This document shows positions 1 to 5,703 of a stretch of DNA of 8,166 bases, in pieces. The DNA comes from Chloroflexota bacterium. GTDB lineage: Bacteria > Chloroflexota > Dehalococcoidia > DSTF01 > RBG-16-68-14. Location of the stretch: NCBI GenBank assembly GCA_022573935.1, contig JACZTE010000031.1:1-8166 (forward strand), in the 5' to 3' direction. Within the stretch, counting starts at the first letter, position 1. Each line of letters begins with the position of its first letter. The notes under the pieces were generated by a model. That model searched no databases and was not told the origin of the DNA. It worked only from the letters and a program-made list of their open reading frames with translations. The translations under genes were made by a program, and so were the position numbers.

Positions 1-510
1 GCCCGCCGCGAGCTTATCGCGCTGCCCCTCGAGCGCCGCGATCTCGCCCTCGAGCGTCGACTGGCGAGCGCGTAGCTCGGCCTGCTCGACCCCAGTCGTG
101 CCGGTCAGCTCCTCAAGGAGTCGCTGGGCTTCGTCCATCGCCCGCTCGGCCTCGTCCAGCCGCTCCATCGCCGCGAGCGCCTCGTCCTCCAGCGCGCTGC
201 GCCTGCGCGTCAGGCTTTCGACCTCTTGTTGCAGGTCTTCCAGCTCCTTGGGGTTGGTCACCTTCCCCTCGTACATCCGCTGCGACGGCGCTTCGATCTT
301 GCGCCCCTGCTCGTCGGCCTCCGCTTCCCGGTCCTTGAAGTCTCTCTCCGCCACCCGCAGCGCCTCCTGACACTCCTCCGCGGCGCGCCGAGCCTCGATC
401 AGCTCCTCCGGCTCGCCAAGGCGAGACTGCACATCGGTCAGGTCATCGCGGGCGGATTGCAACTCCAGATCTACTTCCTGGAGACGGTAGAGTTCAGCGA
501 TAGAGGTCAT
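1..510 (-). CDS. COG1579-family coiled-coil Zn-ribbon protein, N-terminal part
   Basis: This is the first 170 residues of a protein whose C-terminus lies beyond the left edge. It starts at the ATG read from 510 to 508, behind a good ribosome binding site (AGAGGAAG on the minus strand, 515-522). The visible part is almost wholly charged heptad-like helix rich in Glu, Arg, Leu and Ala, as expected for a long antiparallel coiled coil. Between the two helical arms, at about residues 88-103, is the segment RMYEGKVTNPKELEDL. This is the hallmark of COG1579 (DUF164, CT398-like) proteins, where the loop reads like YsGkvtnpKEL. Family members are usually about 240 residues and end in a four-cysteine zinc ribbon, which would lie in the missing part. 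They are described as putative nucleic-acid-binding or chaperone-like proteins, and the exact role is unsettled. The gene is transcribed away from the ribosome and lipid operon. Family assignment is firm; function is not. Confidence 0.88.
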   Translation of the reverse strand, partial: MTSIAELYRLQEVDLELQSARDDLTDVQSRLGEPEELIEARRAAEECQEALRVAERDFKDREAEADEQGRKIEAPSQRMYEGKVTNPKELEDLQQEVESLTRRRSALEDEALAAMERLDEAERAMDEAQRLLEELTGTTGVEQAELRARQSTLEGEIAALEGQRDKLAAG

Positions 511-696
511 CGGGCTTCCTCTGGAACGGGTGGTGCTAATAACCATGCCTGATCCGTGACGGCGGGCCACCCATCGAAAGGGCACTCACCAATTATGATG
601 CTGCATCCGAGTTGGGGGAGAGGGTCAAGGGGCGATGTGTTCGTTAGCATAGCCAGCCCTATCGGCCCTGCACTCGATGGCGATTATAGGCTTCGG

Positions 697-724
697 TTGA
701 GCCGCGACGCAAGACTGCTATGTC
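697..724 (+). promoter_or_regulatory. Candidate promoter P1 for the yceD-rpmF-fab unit
   Basis: TTGAGC at 697-702 and TATGTC at 719-724 are separated by 16 bases. The -10 box is preceded by TGC (716-718), an extended -10 element. Transcription would start near 731, about 70 bases before the YceD-family start codon. The fit to a housekeeping sigma promoter is moderate. Confidence 0.4.
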
Positions 725-750
725 AACTCCACCCCTTTTCTTGAAAATCT

Positions 751-759
751 TGCTATGAT
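751..759 (+). promoter_or_regulatory. Candidate extended -10 promoter P2 for the yceD-rpmF-fab unit
   Basis: TGCTATGAT at 751-759 is an extended -10 element (TGn plus TATGAT). No -35 box stands at the right distance: TTGAAA at 741-746 is only 7 bases away. Extended -10 promoters often do without a -35. Transcription would start near 766 and leave a leader of about 37 bases before the ATG at 803. It repeats the core of P1 35 bases downstream. Confidence 0.45.
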
Positions 760-802
760 ATTGACGCGGCCAAACGCCCGCTCCTATCCTGAAAGCGGTA
801 CC

Positions 803-1336
803 ATGGCTATCCGGTATAATGTCTCGATGCTGCTCAGAGAGGGCATCGGCGCCACCCGCGACTACGAGGTGGCGGATCGGGTGCTCATCGACGAGGACGA
901 ACCCCGCCACGAGGAGGTCTTCGGTCGCGCCGCCCTCCTACGCACGGAGCAGGGCGTGCTGGTGACCGCCCACCTGCAGGGTGTCCAACGCGAGCGCTGC
1001 AGCCGCTGCCTGCTGGGGATTGAGACATCGCTGCGGCTGAAGATCGAGGAGGAGTTCATCGTCAGCGCCAACGCTGAAGCGGACGCCGGCGTATCGCCGC
1101 CCGAAGACACGGAGACATTCCGGATCGATGCGCGGCACATACTGGACCTCGAGGAGGCGGTGCGGCAGCACTGGGCCGCCGCGGTACCGATGCAGCCGCT
1201 GTGCCGTTCCGATTGTCGAGGCCTCTGCCCGCGCTGCGGCCACAACCTGAACCAGAGCGCCTGCTCCTGCCCACCGGAGGAGGACGAACGTTGGAGCGCC
1301 CTTCATCAGTTGGCGGGCAACATCGAAAGGAGCTAG
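803..1336 (+). CDS. yceD: YceD/DUF177 family protein, predicted 23S rRNA accumulation factor
   Basis: This 177-residue protein belongs to the YceD (DUF177) family, whose members are needed for normal 23S rRNA accumulation and are almost always encoded just before rpmF, as here. The N-terminus has the expected strand and GxTRxYE pattern (residues 5-22, including GIGATRDYEV). A CSRC pair follows at Cys66 and Cys69. The C-terminal module has Cys134, Cys138, Cys142, Cys145, Cys154 and Cys156 in the usual PLCxxDCxGLCPxCGxNLN arrangement, probably binding metal. I chose the ATG at 803 because the family begins a few residues before the first strand. The frame is open back to an ATG at 755, but that codon lies inside the proposed P2 -10 box, and the 16 extra residues are not family-like. 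Only a weak GAAAG stands upstream of 803. The gene ends 3 bases before rpmF. Family assignment is firm; the rRNA role comes from the E. coli and plant homologues. Confidence 0.9.
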   Translation: MAIRYNVSMLLREGIGATRDYEVADRVLIDEDEPRHEEVFGRAALLRTEQGVLVTAHLQGVQRERCSRCLLGIETSLRLKIEEEFIVSANAEADAGVSPPEDTETFRIDARHILDLEEAVRQHWAAAVPMQPLCRSDCRGLCPRCGHNLNQSACSCPPEEDERWSALHQLAGNIERS

Positions 1337-1339
1337 TTC

Positions 1340-1534
1340 ATGCCAGTACCCAAGCAAAAGAGCGCCAAGTCTCTCCAGGGCAGACGCAGCAGCCATAACC
1401 GCACACGCAAACCGAAAATGACCGAATGCCCTCAGTGTCACAGCCCTCGCCTGCCCCACCACGTCTGCCTCAGCTGTGGCTACTACAAGGGCCGCGAGGC
1501 GATCGTCATCGGCAAGCCTGAGCTGCCCGAGTAG
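1340..1534 (+). CDS. rpmF: 50S ribosomal protein bL32
   Basis: This small basic protein of 64 residues is bL32 of the large ribosomal subunit. It starts with the standard MPVPKQK and continues with a positively charged rRNA-binding stretch (SLQGRRSSHNRTRKPK region, residues 11-26). The zinc-binding form is present: Cys30 and Cys33 (CPQC), then Cys43 and Cys46 (CLSC), followed by GYYKGR. Having all four cysteines makes it the C+ paralogue type; some bacteria keep a cysteine-free copy for zinc starvation, but none is visible here. The start is fixed by a strong AAAGGAG (1326-1332) 7 bases before the ATG, lying over the end of the YceD-family gene. It is co-transcribed with that gene and, 29 bases downstream, with fabD. 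Confidence 0.98.
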   Translation: MPVPKQKSAKSLQGRRSSHNRTRKPKMTECPQCHSPRLPHHVCLSCGYYKGREAIVIGKPELPE

Positions 1535-1563
1535 CGTGCCTTCGCGCAGTGCCGGAGCGAACC

Positions 1564-2511
1564 GTGGCTGAGGAGCGGCTGGCCTGGCTCTTCCCCGGCC
1601 AGGGCGCGCAAGAGGTGGGCATGGGCCGCGATCTGTTCGACGGCTCCAGCGCCGCCCGTCGCGTCTTCGAGACCGCCGACAGCGTCCTCGGCTACGCCAT
1701 CAGCGACCTCTGCTTCCAGGGGCCGGCCGAGCGGCTCCAGGAGACGCAGCATGCCCAGCCGGCGATCTTCGCCACGAGCCTCGCCTGCCTGGAGGCTGCG
1801 CGGGAGCTTGGCGGCATCGCGCCCGATCCGCCCGCCGTCGTCGCCGGCCATAGCCTGGGCGAGTACACCGCGCTCGTCGCCGCCGGGGCGCTTGACCTGG
1901 AGGATGGGCTGCGGCTGGTGGCGGAACGCGGCCGGCTGATGCAGCAGGCAGGACAGCGTACCCCCGGCGTCATGGCCGCCCTCCTGGGGCTGGACGAGGA
2001 TGCCGGCGCCGAGATCTGCCGCGAAACCGGCGCCGAGCTCTGCAACCTCAACGCACCAGGCCAGCTCGTCGTCGGCGGCGCGGCGCAGGATGTCGAGGCG
2101 GCGATGCGGCTAGCGATGGAGCGAGGCGCTCGCCGGGGCGTGCTCCTCAAGGTAAGCGCCGCCTTCCACACCTCCCACATGGCATCGGCCGCCGAGGAGA
2201 TGGCCCGCGCGGTGGCCGACACTCCGCTGCGCGACCCGCAGGTGCCGATCATCGCCAACACGACGGCCAAGCCGCTCACCACAGCCGCAGCGCTCCGAGG
2301 CGAACTCGTCGAGCAGCTCACGCGACCCGTGCAGTGGCAGCGCTCCGTGGAGGAGCTGCAGTCGCAGCAAGTGACCGGCGTCATCGAGTTCGGGCCGGGC
2401 CGGGTGCTCACCGGGCTCGTCCGCCGCATCGATCGCTCCCTGGCTTTACGCAACGTCACAGACCTGGCGAGCGCCCGCTCGCAGACGACGCCATCACCGA
2501 CGCCGCCTTGA
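1564..2511 (+). CDS. fabD: Malonyl-CoA:ACP transacylase
   Basis: FabD moves the malonyl group from malonyl-CoA to the phosphopantetheine arm of acyl carrier protein, supplying the extender unit for type II fatty-acid synthesis in the cytoplasm. The 315-residue protein has the usual length. Visible active-site features are FPGQGAQ near the N-terminus (Gln13 region, oxyanion hole), the nucleophile elbow GHSLGEY with Ser97, Arg122 in ERGRLMQ (binds the malonyl carboxylate), catalytic His202 in AAFHTSHM, and RPVQW near residue 257. I chose the GTG at 1564 because GGAG (1554-1557) stands 6 bases upstream. A GTG at 1549 is in frame but has no ribosome binding site and would add only five residues. 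The last roughly 15 residues (Ser/Thr/Pro-rich) are a non-conserved tail. The acceptor acpP is about 1.2 kb downstream in the same unit. Confidence 0.96.
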   Translation: MAEERLAWLFPGQGAQEVGMGRDLFDGSSAARRVFETADSVLGYAISDLCFQGPAERLQETQHAQPAIFATSLACLEAARELGGIAPDPPAVVAGHSLGEYTALVAAGALDLEDGLRLVAERGRLMQQAGQRTPGVMAALLGLDEDAGAEICRETGAELCNLNAPGQLVVGGAAQDVEAAMRLAMERGARRGVLLKVSAAFHTSHMASAAEEMARAVADTPLRDPQVPIIANTTAKPLTTAAALRGELVEQLTRPVQWQRSVEELQSQQVTGVIEFGPGRVLTGLVRRIDRSLALRNVTDLASARSQTTPSPTPP

Positions 2512-2545
2512 CGACGGCCCTCGCGCTCTCCATCATGAAGACGAC

Positions 2546-3295
2546 ATGTTCGACCTGAACGAAAAAGTAGCGTTGGTCACCGGCGGCTCGCGGGGGATCG
2601 GACGCGCCATCGCCCTCGCCCTCGCGGAGCGTGGCGCCCGCGTGGCGGTCAACTACGTCGCGAACGCCGAGGCAGCCGCGGCGGTGGTGAAGGAGATCGC
2701 CGGCGCCGGCGGCCAGGCGATCGCGATCCAGGGCGACGTCTCGCAGGCCGAAGACGCCAAGCGGCTGGTGAACGAGACGCTGGCTCAGTTCGACGGGCTG
2801 CACATCCTGGTCAACAACGCCGGCCTCACCAAGGATGATCTGCTGCTGCGCATGTCGGAAGAGGCGTGGGACCGTGTGATGGAGGTCGACCTGCGCGGCG
2901 CCTTCCTCTGCACCAAGGCCGCCATTCGACCGCTGATCCGCCAGCGCTGGGGCCGCATCATCAACATCGCCAGCGTGGCCGGCATGGTGGGCAACGCCGG
3001 GCAGGCGAACTACGCCGCCGCTAAAGCGGGACTGATCGGCTTTACGAAGGCCGTGGCGAAGGAGATCGCCTCTCGCAAGGTGACGGCCAACGCCATCGCC
3101 CCCGGCCTGGTGCGAACCGAGATGACCGCCGACCTCACCGAGGCGCAAGAGACGGCCGTCCTCCAGCTCGTGCCGCTCGGACGAATGGCCACGCCGGAGG
3201 AGATCGCGCCCGCAGTCGTCTTCTTAGCATCGGAGGAGGCGGCATACATCACGGGCCACGTCTTGGCCATCGATGGTGGGTTGGTGATGCACTAA
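2546..3295 (+). CDS. fabG: 3-oxoacyl-ACP reductase
   Basis: FabG performs the NADPH-dependent reduction of 3-ketoacyl-ACP to 3-hydroxyacyl-ACP, the first reductive step of each elongation cycle. The 249-residue protein is a classical short-chain dehydrogenase. It has the cofactor loop TGGSRGIG (12-19), DV at 64-65, NNAG (90-93), Ser143, and Tyr156-x3-Lys160. FabG-specific wording is clear: NNAGLTKDDLLLRMSEEAWD, PGLVRTEMT, and the C-terminal ITGHVLAIDGG. One oddity is Asp115 (VMEVDLRGAF) where many SDR enzymes have the Asn of the catalytic tetrad. Some SDRs share this, so activity is still expected. The ATG at 2546 is preceded by only a weak GAAG (2537-2540). The gene lies 34 bases after fabD, and its TAA overlaps the nusB ATG by one base (TAATG at 3293-3297), which suggests coupled translation. 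Confidence 0.96.
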   Translation: MFDLNEKVALVTGGSRGIGRAIALALAERGARVAVNYVANAEAAAAVVKEIAGAGGQAIAIQGDVSQAEDAKRLVNETLAQFDGLHILVNNAGLTKDDLLLRMSEEAWDRVMEVDLRGAFLCTKAAIRPLIRQRWGRIINIASVAGMVGNAGQANYAAAKAGLIGFTKAVAKEIASRKVTANAIAPGLVRTEMTADLTEAQETAVLQLVPLGRMATPEEIAPAVVFLASEEAAYITGHVLAIDGGLVMH

Positions 3296-3762
3296 TGGCT
3301 GCGGGAGGCCGCCGGCGCGGGCGGACCGCCGCCTTCCAAGCGCTCTACGAGGCGGACACCTCTCGGCACACGTCGCCGGAGGCGCTCGAACGGATCGTCG
3401 CACGGGAGCGGCTGTCCCCCGAGACAGCGGACTTCGCTCAGGACTTGATCCAGGGGGTGCTGGCACAGCAAGATGAGATCGACAAGATGATCGGCCGGAC
3501 AGCGACGGCCTGGCCGGTGGAGCAGCTCTCCGCGGTGGACCGCAATATCCTGCGGCTTGCAATCCGCGAGATGCTAGGCGATAATGGGTCGCCGGTCGCG
3601 GTCGCTATCAACGAGGCTGTCGAGCTGGCCAAGCGCTTCGGCAGCGATACATCAGCGAAGTTTGTCAACGGTGTCCTAGGTTCTATCCAGCGGGAACGTG
3701 ACGACACAGTCACAGATGAGCCTGCTGGGGGAAGGAGGCGAGCAGGTGGCAACGGTCTTTGA
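3295..3762 (+). CDS. nusB: Transcription antitermination factor NusB
   Basis: NusB binds the boxA RNA of rRNA operons with NusE (uS10) and supports antitermination and rRNA maturation. The 155-residue all-helical protein has the family landmarks in order: a basic N-terminus with [12 protein letters not shown] (10-21), a central helix with the expected spacing, the block [15 protein letters not shown] (79-93), and [20 protein letters not shown] (105-124) followed by NGVLG. The start is the ATG in TAATG at the fabG stop, consistent with translational coupling, and there is no separate strong ribosome binding site. The last 20 or so residues are Gly/Arg-rich and not conserved. Their coding DNA also carries the Shine-Dalgarno and start of acpP, which may explain the odd tail. 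NusB between two fatty-acid genes is not the usual arrangement. Confidence 0.95.
   Translation: MAAGGRRRGRTAAFQALYEADTSRHTSPEALERIVARERLSPETADFAQDLIQGVLAQQDEIDKMIGRTATAWPVEQLSAVDRNILRLAIREMLGDNGSPVAVAINEAVELAKRFGSDTSAKFVNGVLGSIQRERDDTVTDEPAGGRRRAGGNGL
3732..3738 (+). promoter_or_regulatory. Ribosome binding site that decides the acpP start
   Basis: AAGGAGG, a near-perfect anti-16S match, lies inside the 3' end of nusB, 7 bases before a GTG at 3746. It is the strongest Shine-Dalgarno site in the window and fixes acpP to GTG 3746 rather than the in-frame ATG at 3698, which would add 16 unconserved residues. Confidence 0.85.
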
Positions 3763-4006
3763 ACGAGTACGGAAGCTCATAGTCGAACAGCTTGGCGTTG
3801 AAGAGGAGCAGGTCGTGCCCAGCGCGTCCTTCGTCGACGACCTCAACGCCGACTCCCTAGACTTGGTCGAGCTGATCATGTCTATGGAGGAGGAGTTCAG
3901 CAAGGACGGCAACACGCTGGAGATCTCCGACGAAGACGCGGAGAAGATCCTGACGGTACAGGACAGCGTCGACTACTTGAAGGACCTCGGGCAGGACGAC
4001 GAATAG
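3746..4006 (+). CDS. acpP: Acyl carrier protein
   Basis: ACP carries growing acyl chains on a 4'-phosphopantetheine arm and is the partner of FabD and FabG encoded upstream. The 86-residue acidic protein begins [18 protein letters not shown]. It has the phosphopantetheine attachment motif DSLDLVEL with Ser37, and ends in the helix containing [19 protein letters not shown]. Compared with the standard E. coli layout (about 78 residues), there are about five extra residues (SKDGNTL region, 52-58) in the loop after helix II, before [10 protein letters not shown]. The start is the GTG behind the AAGGAGG at 3732-3738, so the gene overlaps nusB by 17 bases in another frame. This predicts coupled translation, yet ACP's high abundance probably also depends on the strong ribosome binding site. 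No fabF follows; the Tat genes come next. Confidence 0.95.
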   Translation: MATVFERVRKLIVEQLGVEEEQVVPSASFVDDLNADSLDLVELIMSMEEEFSKDGNTLEISDEDAEKILTVQDSVDYLKDLGQDDE

Positions 4007-4023
4007 GCGTTAGCCTCCGCCTC

Positions 4024-4049
4024 CTCCGTAGCGTCGCTATCGAGCGGAG
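4024..4049. other. Imperfect hairpin between acpP and the Tat gene
   Basis: CTCCG (4024-4028) pairs with CGGAG (4045-4049), and inside it TAGCG (4029-4033) pairs with CGCTA (4035-4039) around one base. The fold is plausible in RNA but no T tract follows, so it is not a standard terminator. It could slow or process the transcript between the lipid and Tat genes. GC-rich DNA makes chance pairing likely. Confidence 0.25.
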
Positions 4050-4091
4050 CCCGGCGCAGCGTCCTACTCACCAAGGCGGCCACCACCCACC

Positions 4092-4445
4092 ATGGACTTC
4101 TTCGGCGTCGGCCTTCCAGAACTGCTCGTCATCCTGGTGCTCACCCTCATCGTGGTGGGCCCTAGCCGCTTGCCGGAGATGGCTATTCGCCTTGCCCGCT
4201 TCATCCGCACCGCCCGCAGCTACGCCTCTTCCGTTACGAGCGAGTTCAGCGAGACGATGCGGGAGCTGGAACAAGATTACGATGAGATAAAGGGCGAGTG
4301 GAAAGAGATCGGCGAAGGGTTGGATGAGACCGCCCGCGCCGTCGGCGAGGATCTGAAAGCGGCCGATCACGACGCCCGCGAGGCGCTGGATGAGGCCAAG
4401 AGCGCCGCCGAAGGTCCGCCAAAGCCCACCCCGCCAGCTCCCTAG
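4092..4445 (+). CDS. tatA/tatB: Twin-arginine translocase subunit, TatA/TatB family (TatB-like)
   Basis: This 117-residue single-span membrane protein belongs to the TatA/TatB family, part of the channel that exports folded proteins bearing twin-arginine signal peptides. It has the family architecture: one short N-terminal membrane helix (residues 8-23), a GP hinge, an amphipathic helix (27-45), and a long charged helical tail ending in a Pro-rich stretch. Two details lean towards TatB: Glu10 at the start of the helix (TatA usually has Gln) and the hinge wording VVGPSRLPEM, close to TatB GPxRLP rather than the TatA FGxKKLP. In organisms with a single TatA/B type the protein may do both jobs, so the subunit name is uncertain. 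Translation from the ATG at 4092 lacks a clear Shine-Dalgarno site. tatC follows after 12 bases. Confidence 0.9.
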   Translation: MDFFGVGLPELLVILVLTLIVVGPSRLPEMAIRLARFIRTARSYASSVTSEFSETMRELEQDYDEIKGEWKEIGEGLDETARAVGEDLKAADHDAREALDEAKSAAEGPPKPTPPAP

Positions 4446-4457
4446 CGCGCCCGAACG

Positions 4458-5261
4458 ATGGCCGTCCAACCCCCTACTGAAGCGCCCCCGGGGGACACTC
4501 CGCCCGAGGAACCACCGCAAGGCACGAAGGCGCTCACCATCCTGGAGCACCTGCGCGAGCTGCGCTATCGCGTGATGGTAGCAGGGGGAGCGGTGGTGCT
4601 GGGCGTCCTCGTCTCCTTCTGGCCGCTCACCGGCTACTTCATCGACTTCCTCGCGGAGCCAGGCCGTCAACAGGTGGACGACTTTTCACTCATCTTCACA
4701 GAGCCACTGGAGTACTGGAGCGCCTATTTTCGCGTCTCTCTCCTGTTGGGCATCACCCTCGCCATGCCGGTCATCGTCTACCAGATGCTGGCCTTCGTTT
4801 CTCCAGGTCTGAACAAGGATGAGCGACGCTGGCTCTACCCAATCGTCATCGGAGCGTCGCTGGCCTTCGTCGCCGGCGGTGCGTTCGCCTACTACATCGA
4901 GCTGCCGCCCGCGCTGCGCTTCTTGGTGAACGAACCGGGCAACATCACGGAAGACATCCAGCCGTTCATCAGGATCAAGAGTTACATCGATTTCGTCACG
5001 AGGATGATCCTGGTGACGGGCCTCGTCTTCGAGTTGCCGTTGGTGGTGATGGGGCTGGCGAAGCTGGGCTTGGTCACGTCACGCAAGCTGTTGGGCTGGT
5101 GGCGATATGCGATCGTCATCGCCTTCCTCGCCGCGGCGGTGGTAACGCCCTCGATCGATCCGATCACGCAGGCGCTGGTGGCGGGGCCGATGATCATCCT
5201 CTATTTCGTCGGCATCGGGCTGGCCCGGCTGGTAGAGGGCAGTCCGATCATACGACGATGA
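4458..5261 (+). CDS. tatC: Sec-independent protein translocase TatC
   Basis: TatC is the polytopic core of the Tat system and recognises the twin-arginine signal peptide. The 267-residue length is typical. After a Pro-rich cytoplasmic tail (1-24) comes the signature LEHLRELRYRV (29-39), part of the signal-peptide binding surface. Further landmarks are FVSPGLNKDERR (113-124) with its conserved Glu122, FELPLVV (191-197), and VVTPSIDPITQ (228-238), where an acidic residue lies in the last loop. Six membrane segments are visible at roughly 38-58, 88-113, 126-148, 176-202, 215-231 and 236-258. The ATG at 4458 has no obvious ribosome binding site, and with a 12-base gap it probably depends on translation of the TatA/B gene. 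The following genes have their own promoter, so tatC may end this operon. Confidence 0.96.
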   Translation: MAVQPPTEAPPGDTPPEEPPQGTKALTILEHLRELRYRVMVAGGAVVLGVLVSFWPLTGYFIDFLAEPGRQQVDDFSLIFTEPLEYWSAYFRVSLLLGITLAMPVIVYQMLAFVSPGLNKDERRWLYPIVIGASLAFVAGGAFAYYIELPPALRFLVNEPGNITEDIQPFIRIKSYIDFVTRMILVTGLVFELPLVVMGLAKLGLVTSRKLLGWWRYAIVIAFLAAAVVTPSIDPITQALVAGPMIILYFVGIGLARLVEGSPIIRR

Positions 5262-5263
5262 TC
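5246..5263. repeat. Short perfect inverted repeat over the tatC stop
   Basis: GATCAT (5246-5251) and ATGATC (5258-5263) form a perfect 6-base inverted repeat with a 6-base loop, spanning the tatC stop codon. No T tract follows, so it is at best a weak 3' structure. It lies just before the next promoter. Confidence 0.25.
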
Positions 5264-5283
5264 CGTGTACGCGCCTACGCCGA

Positions 5284-5312
5284 TTGACCGCAATTTCGGC
5301 CCATGCTATCAT
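5284..5312 (+). promoter_or_regulatory. Strong candidate promoter for the TauE-UDG-rnj unit
   Basis: TTGACC at 5284-5289 and TATCAT at 5307-5312 are separated by exactly 17 bases, with TGC at 5304-5306 giving an extended -10. This is the best housekeeping-type promoter in the window. Transcription would start near 5319, only about 20 bases before the CTG proposed as the first start codon, which limits where translation can begin. Confidence 0.7.
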
Positions 5313-5324
5313 CACGCCAAAGCT

Positions 5325-5331
5325 GGTGAGG
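5325..5331 (+). promoter_or_regulatory. Ribosome binding site pointing to a CTG start
   Basis: GGTGAGG lies 7 bases before CTG at 5339 in the frame of the first TauE half. The frame is closed by a TGA at 5327-5329, and there is no in-frame ATG, GTG or TTG before 5426. The site therefore favours CTG 5339 as the start. Confidence 0.5.
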
Positions 5332-5338
5332 TACGCAG

Positions 5339-5698
5339 CTGAAGTCGCAACCAGGCAGTTCGCTCTTCACAGGTCTCGCCGTCGGCTTCTTCAGCGGACT
5401 CACGGGAGCCGGAGGCGGCGCGATCATGGTGCCGCTATTGACGGGGCTGCGCAAGCTGCCCCAGCACCTGGCCCACGGAACGTCCCTCGCCATCATCGCA
5501 TTCGTTGCTACTGCTGCGCTGGCCGGGTACTGGTTGTCCGGCAACGTCGATTGGAGCTTGGCAATCTGGATCGCTACCGGTAGTGTGTTCGGCGTCTACC
5601 TGGGCGCCGTGACCATGGCGCGGATTCCAGCACGGTCGCTGCGCGCCATCTTCGGTATATTCCTTCTTGTCGTGGCCATTCGCATGCTCATCACCTAG
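5339..5698 (+). CDS. TauE/SafE family half-protein, first of two
   Basis: The 119-residue membrane protein covers one half of a TauE/SafE (sulfite/sulfonate exporter type) permease, normally about 250 residues with two homologous halves. It shows the Gly-rich first helix with GLTGAGGG (20-27), PQHLAHGTSLA (41-51), GNVD (68-71), and LRAIFGIFLL (101-110). Four hydrophobic segments lie near 9-34, 47-65, 73-93 and 101-119. The start is unusual: the only codon with a good ribosome binding site and promoter spacing is CTG at 5339. Starting at the first ATG (5426) would delete the Gly-rich helix that defines the family. The next gene starts 5 bases after the stop, in another frame, and encodes the matching half. 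The transported substrate cannot be told from sequence; sulfite, sulfoacetate or other organosulfur anions are family precedents. Confidence 0.72.
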   Translation: MKSQPGSSLFTGLAVGFFSGLTGAGGGAIMVPLLTGLRKLPQHLAHGTSLAIIAFVATAALAGYWLSGNVDWSLAIWIATGSVFGVYLGAVTMARIPARSLRAIFGIFLLVVAIRMLIT

Positions 5699-5703
5699 AA
5701 CTC

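Larger units (their letters stand above)
511..802. other. Divergent intergenic region
   Basis: This 292-base gap separates the leftward COG1579 gene from the rightward YceD-family gene, so it must hold the start signals for both. On the plus strand there are two candidate extended -10 promoters (listed separately). On the minus strand I see no well-spaced promoter. The short open frames in it lack a ribosome binding site and do not resemble proteins. I see no tRNA, riboswitch fold or terminator with a T tract. Confidence 0.6.

Noticed and set aside
592..628. Minus-strand promoter made of TTGACC and CATAAT for the COG1579 gene
   Set aside because: The two boxes are 25 bases apart, too far for a normal sigma promoter.
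556..744. 62-codon open frame in the divergent intergenic region
   Set aside because: It has no ribosome binding site, is not protein-like, and runs through the proposed promoter P1.
755..802. Upstream ATG start for the YceD-family gene
   Set aside because: The ATG lies inside the proposed -10 box, has no ribosome binding site, and adds 16 residues that do not match the family.
1549..1563. GTG 1549 as the fabD start
   Set aside because: There is no Shine-Dalgarno site, while GGAG precedes GTG 1564 at ideal spacing.
1692..2459. 255-codon antisense open frame over fabD
   Set aside because: It is a Ser/Arg/Ala-rich shadow typical of GC-rich coding DNA, with no recognisable domain, opposite an intact fabD.
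2456..3148. 230-codon antisense open frame over fabG
   Set aside because: Its His/Gly/Arg-rich composition mirrors the fabG codons and it has no family resemblance.
4068..4670. 200-codon antisense open frame over the Tat genes
   Set aside because: It is a shadow frame opposite two clearly conserved genes.
5426..5698. ATG 5426 as the start of the first TauE half
   Set aside because: It would cut off the Gly-rich first helix, which is clearly encoded in frame upstream.
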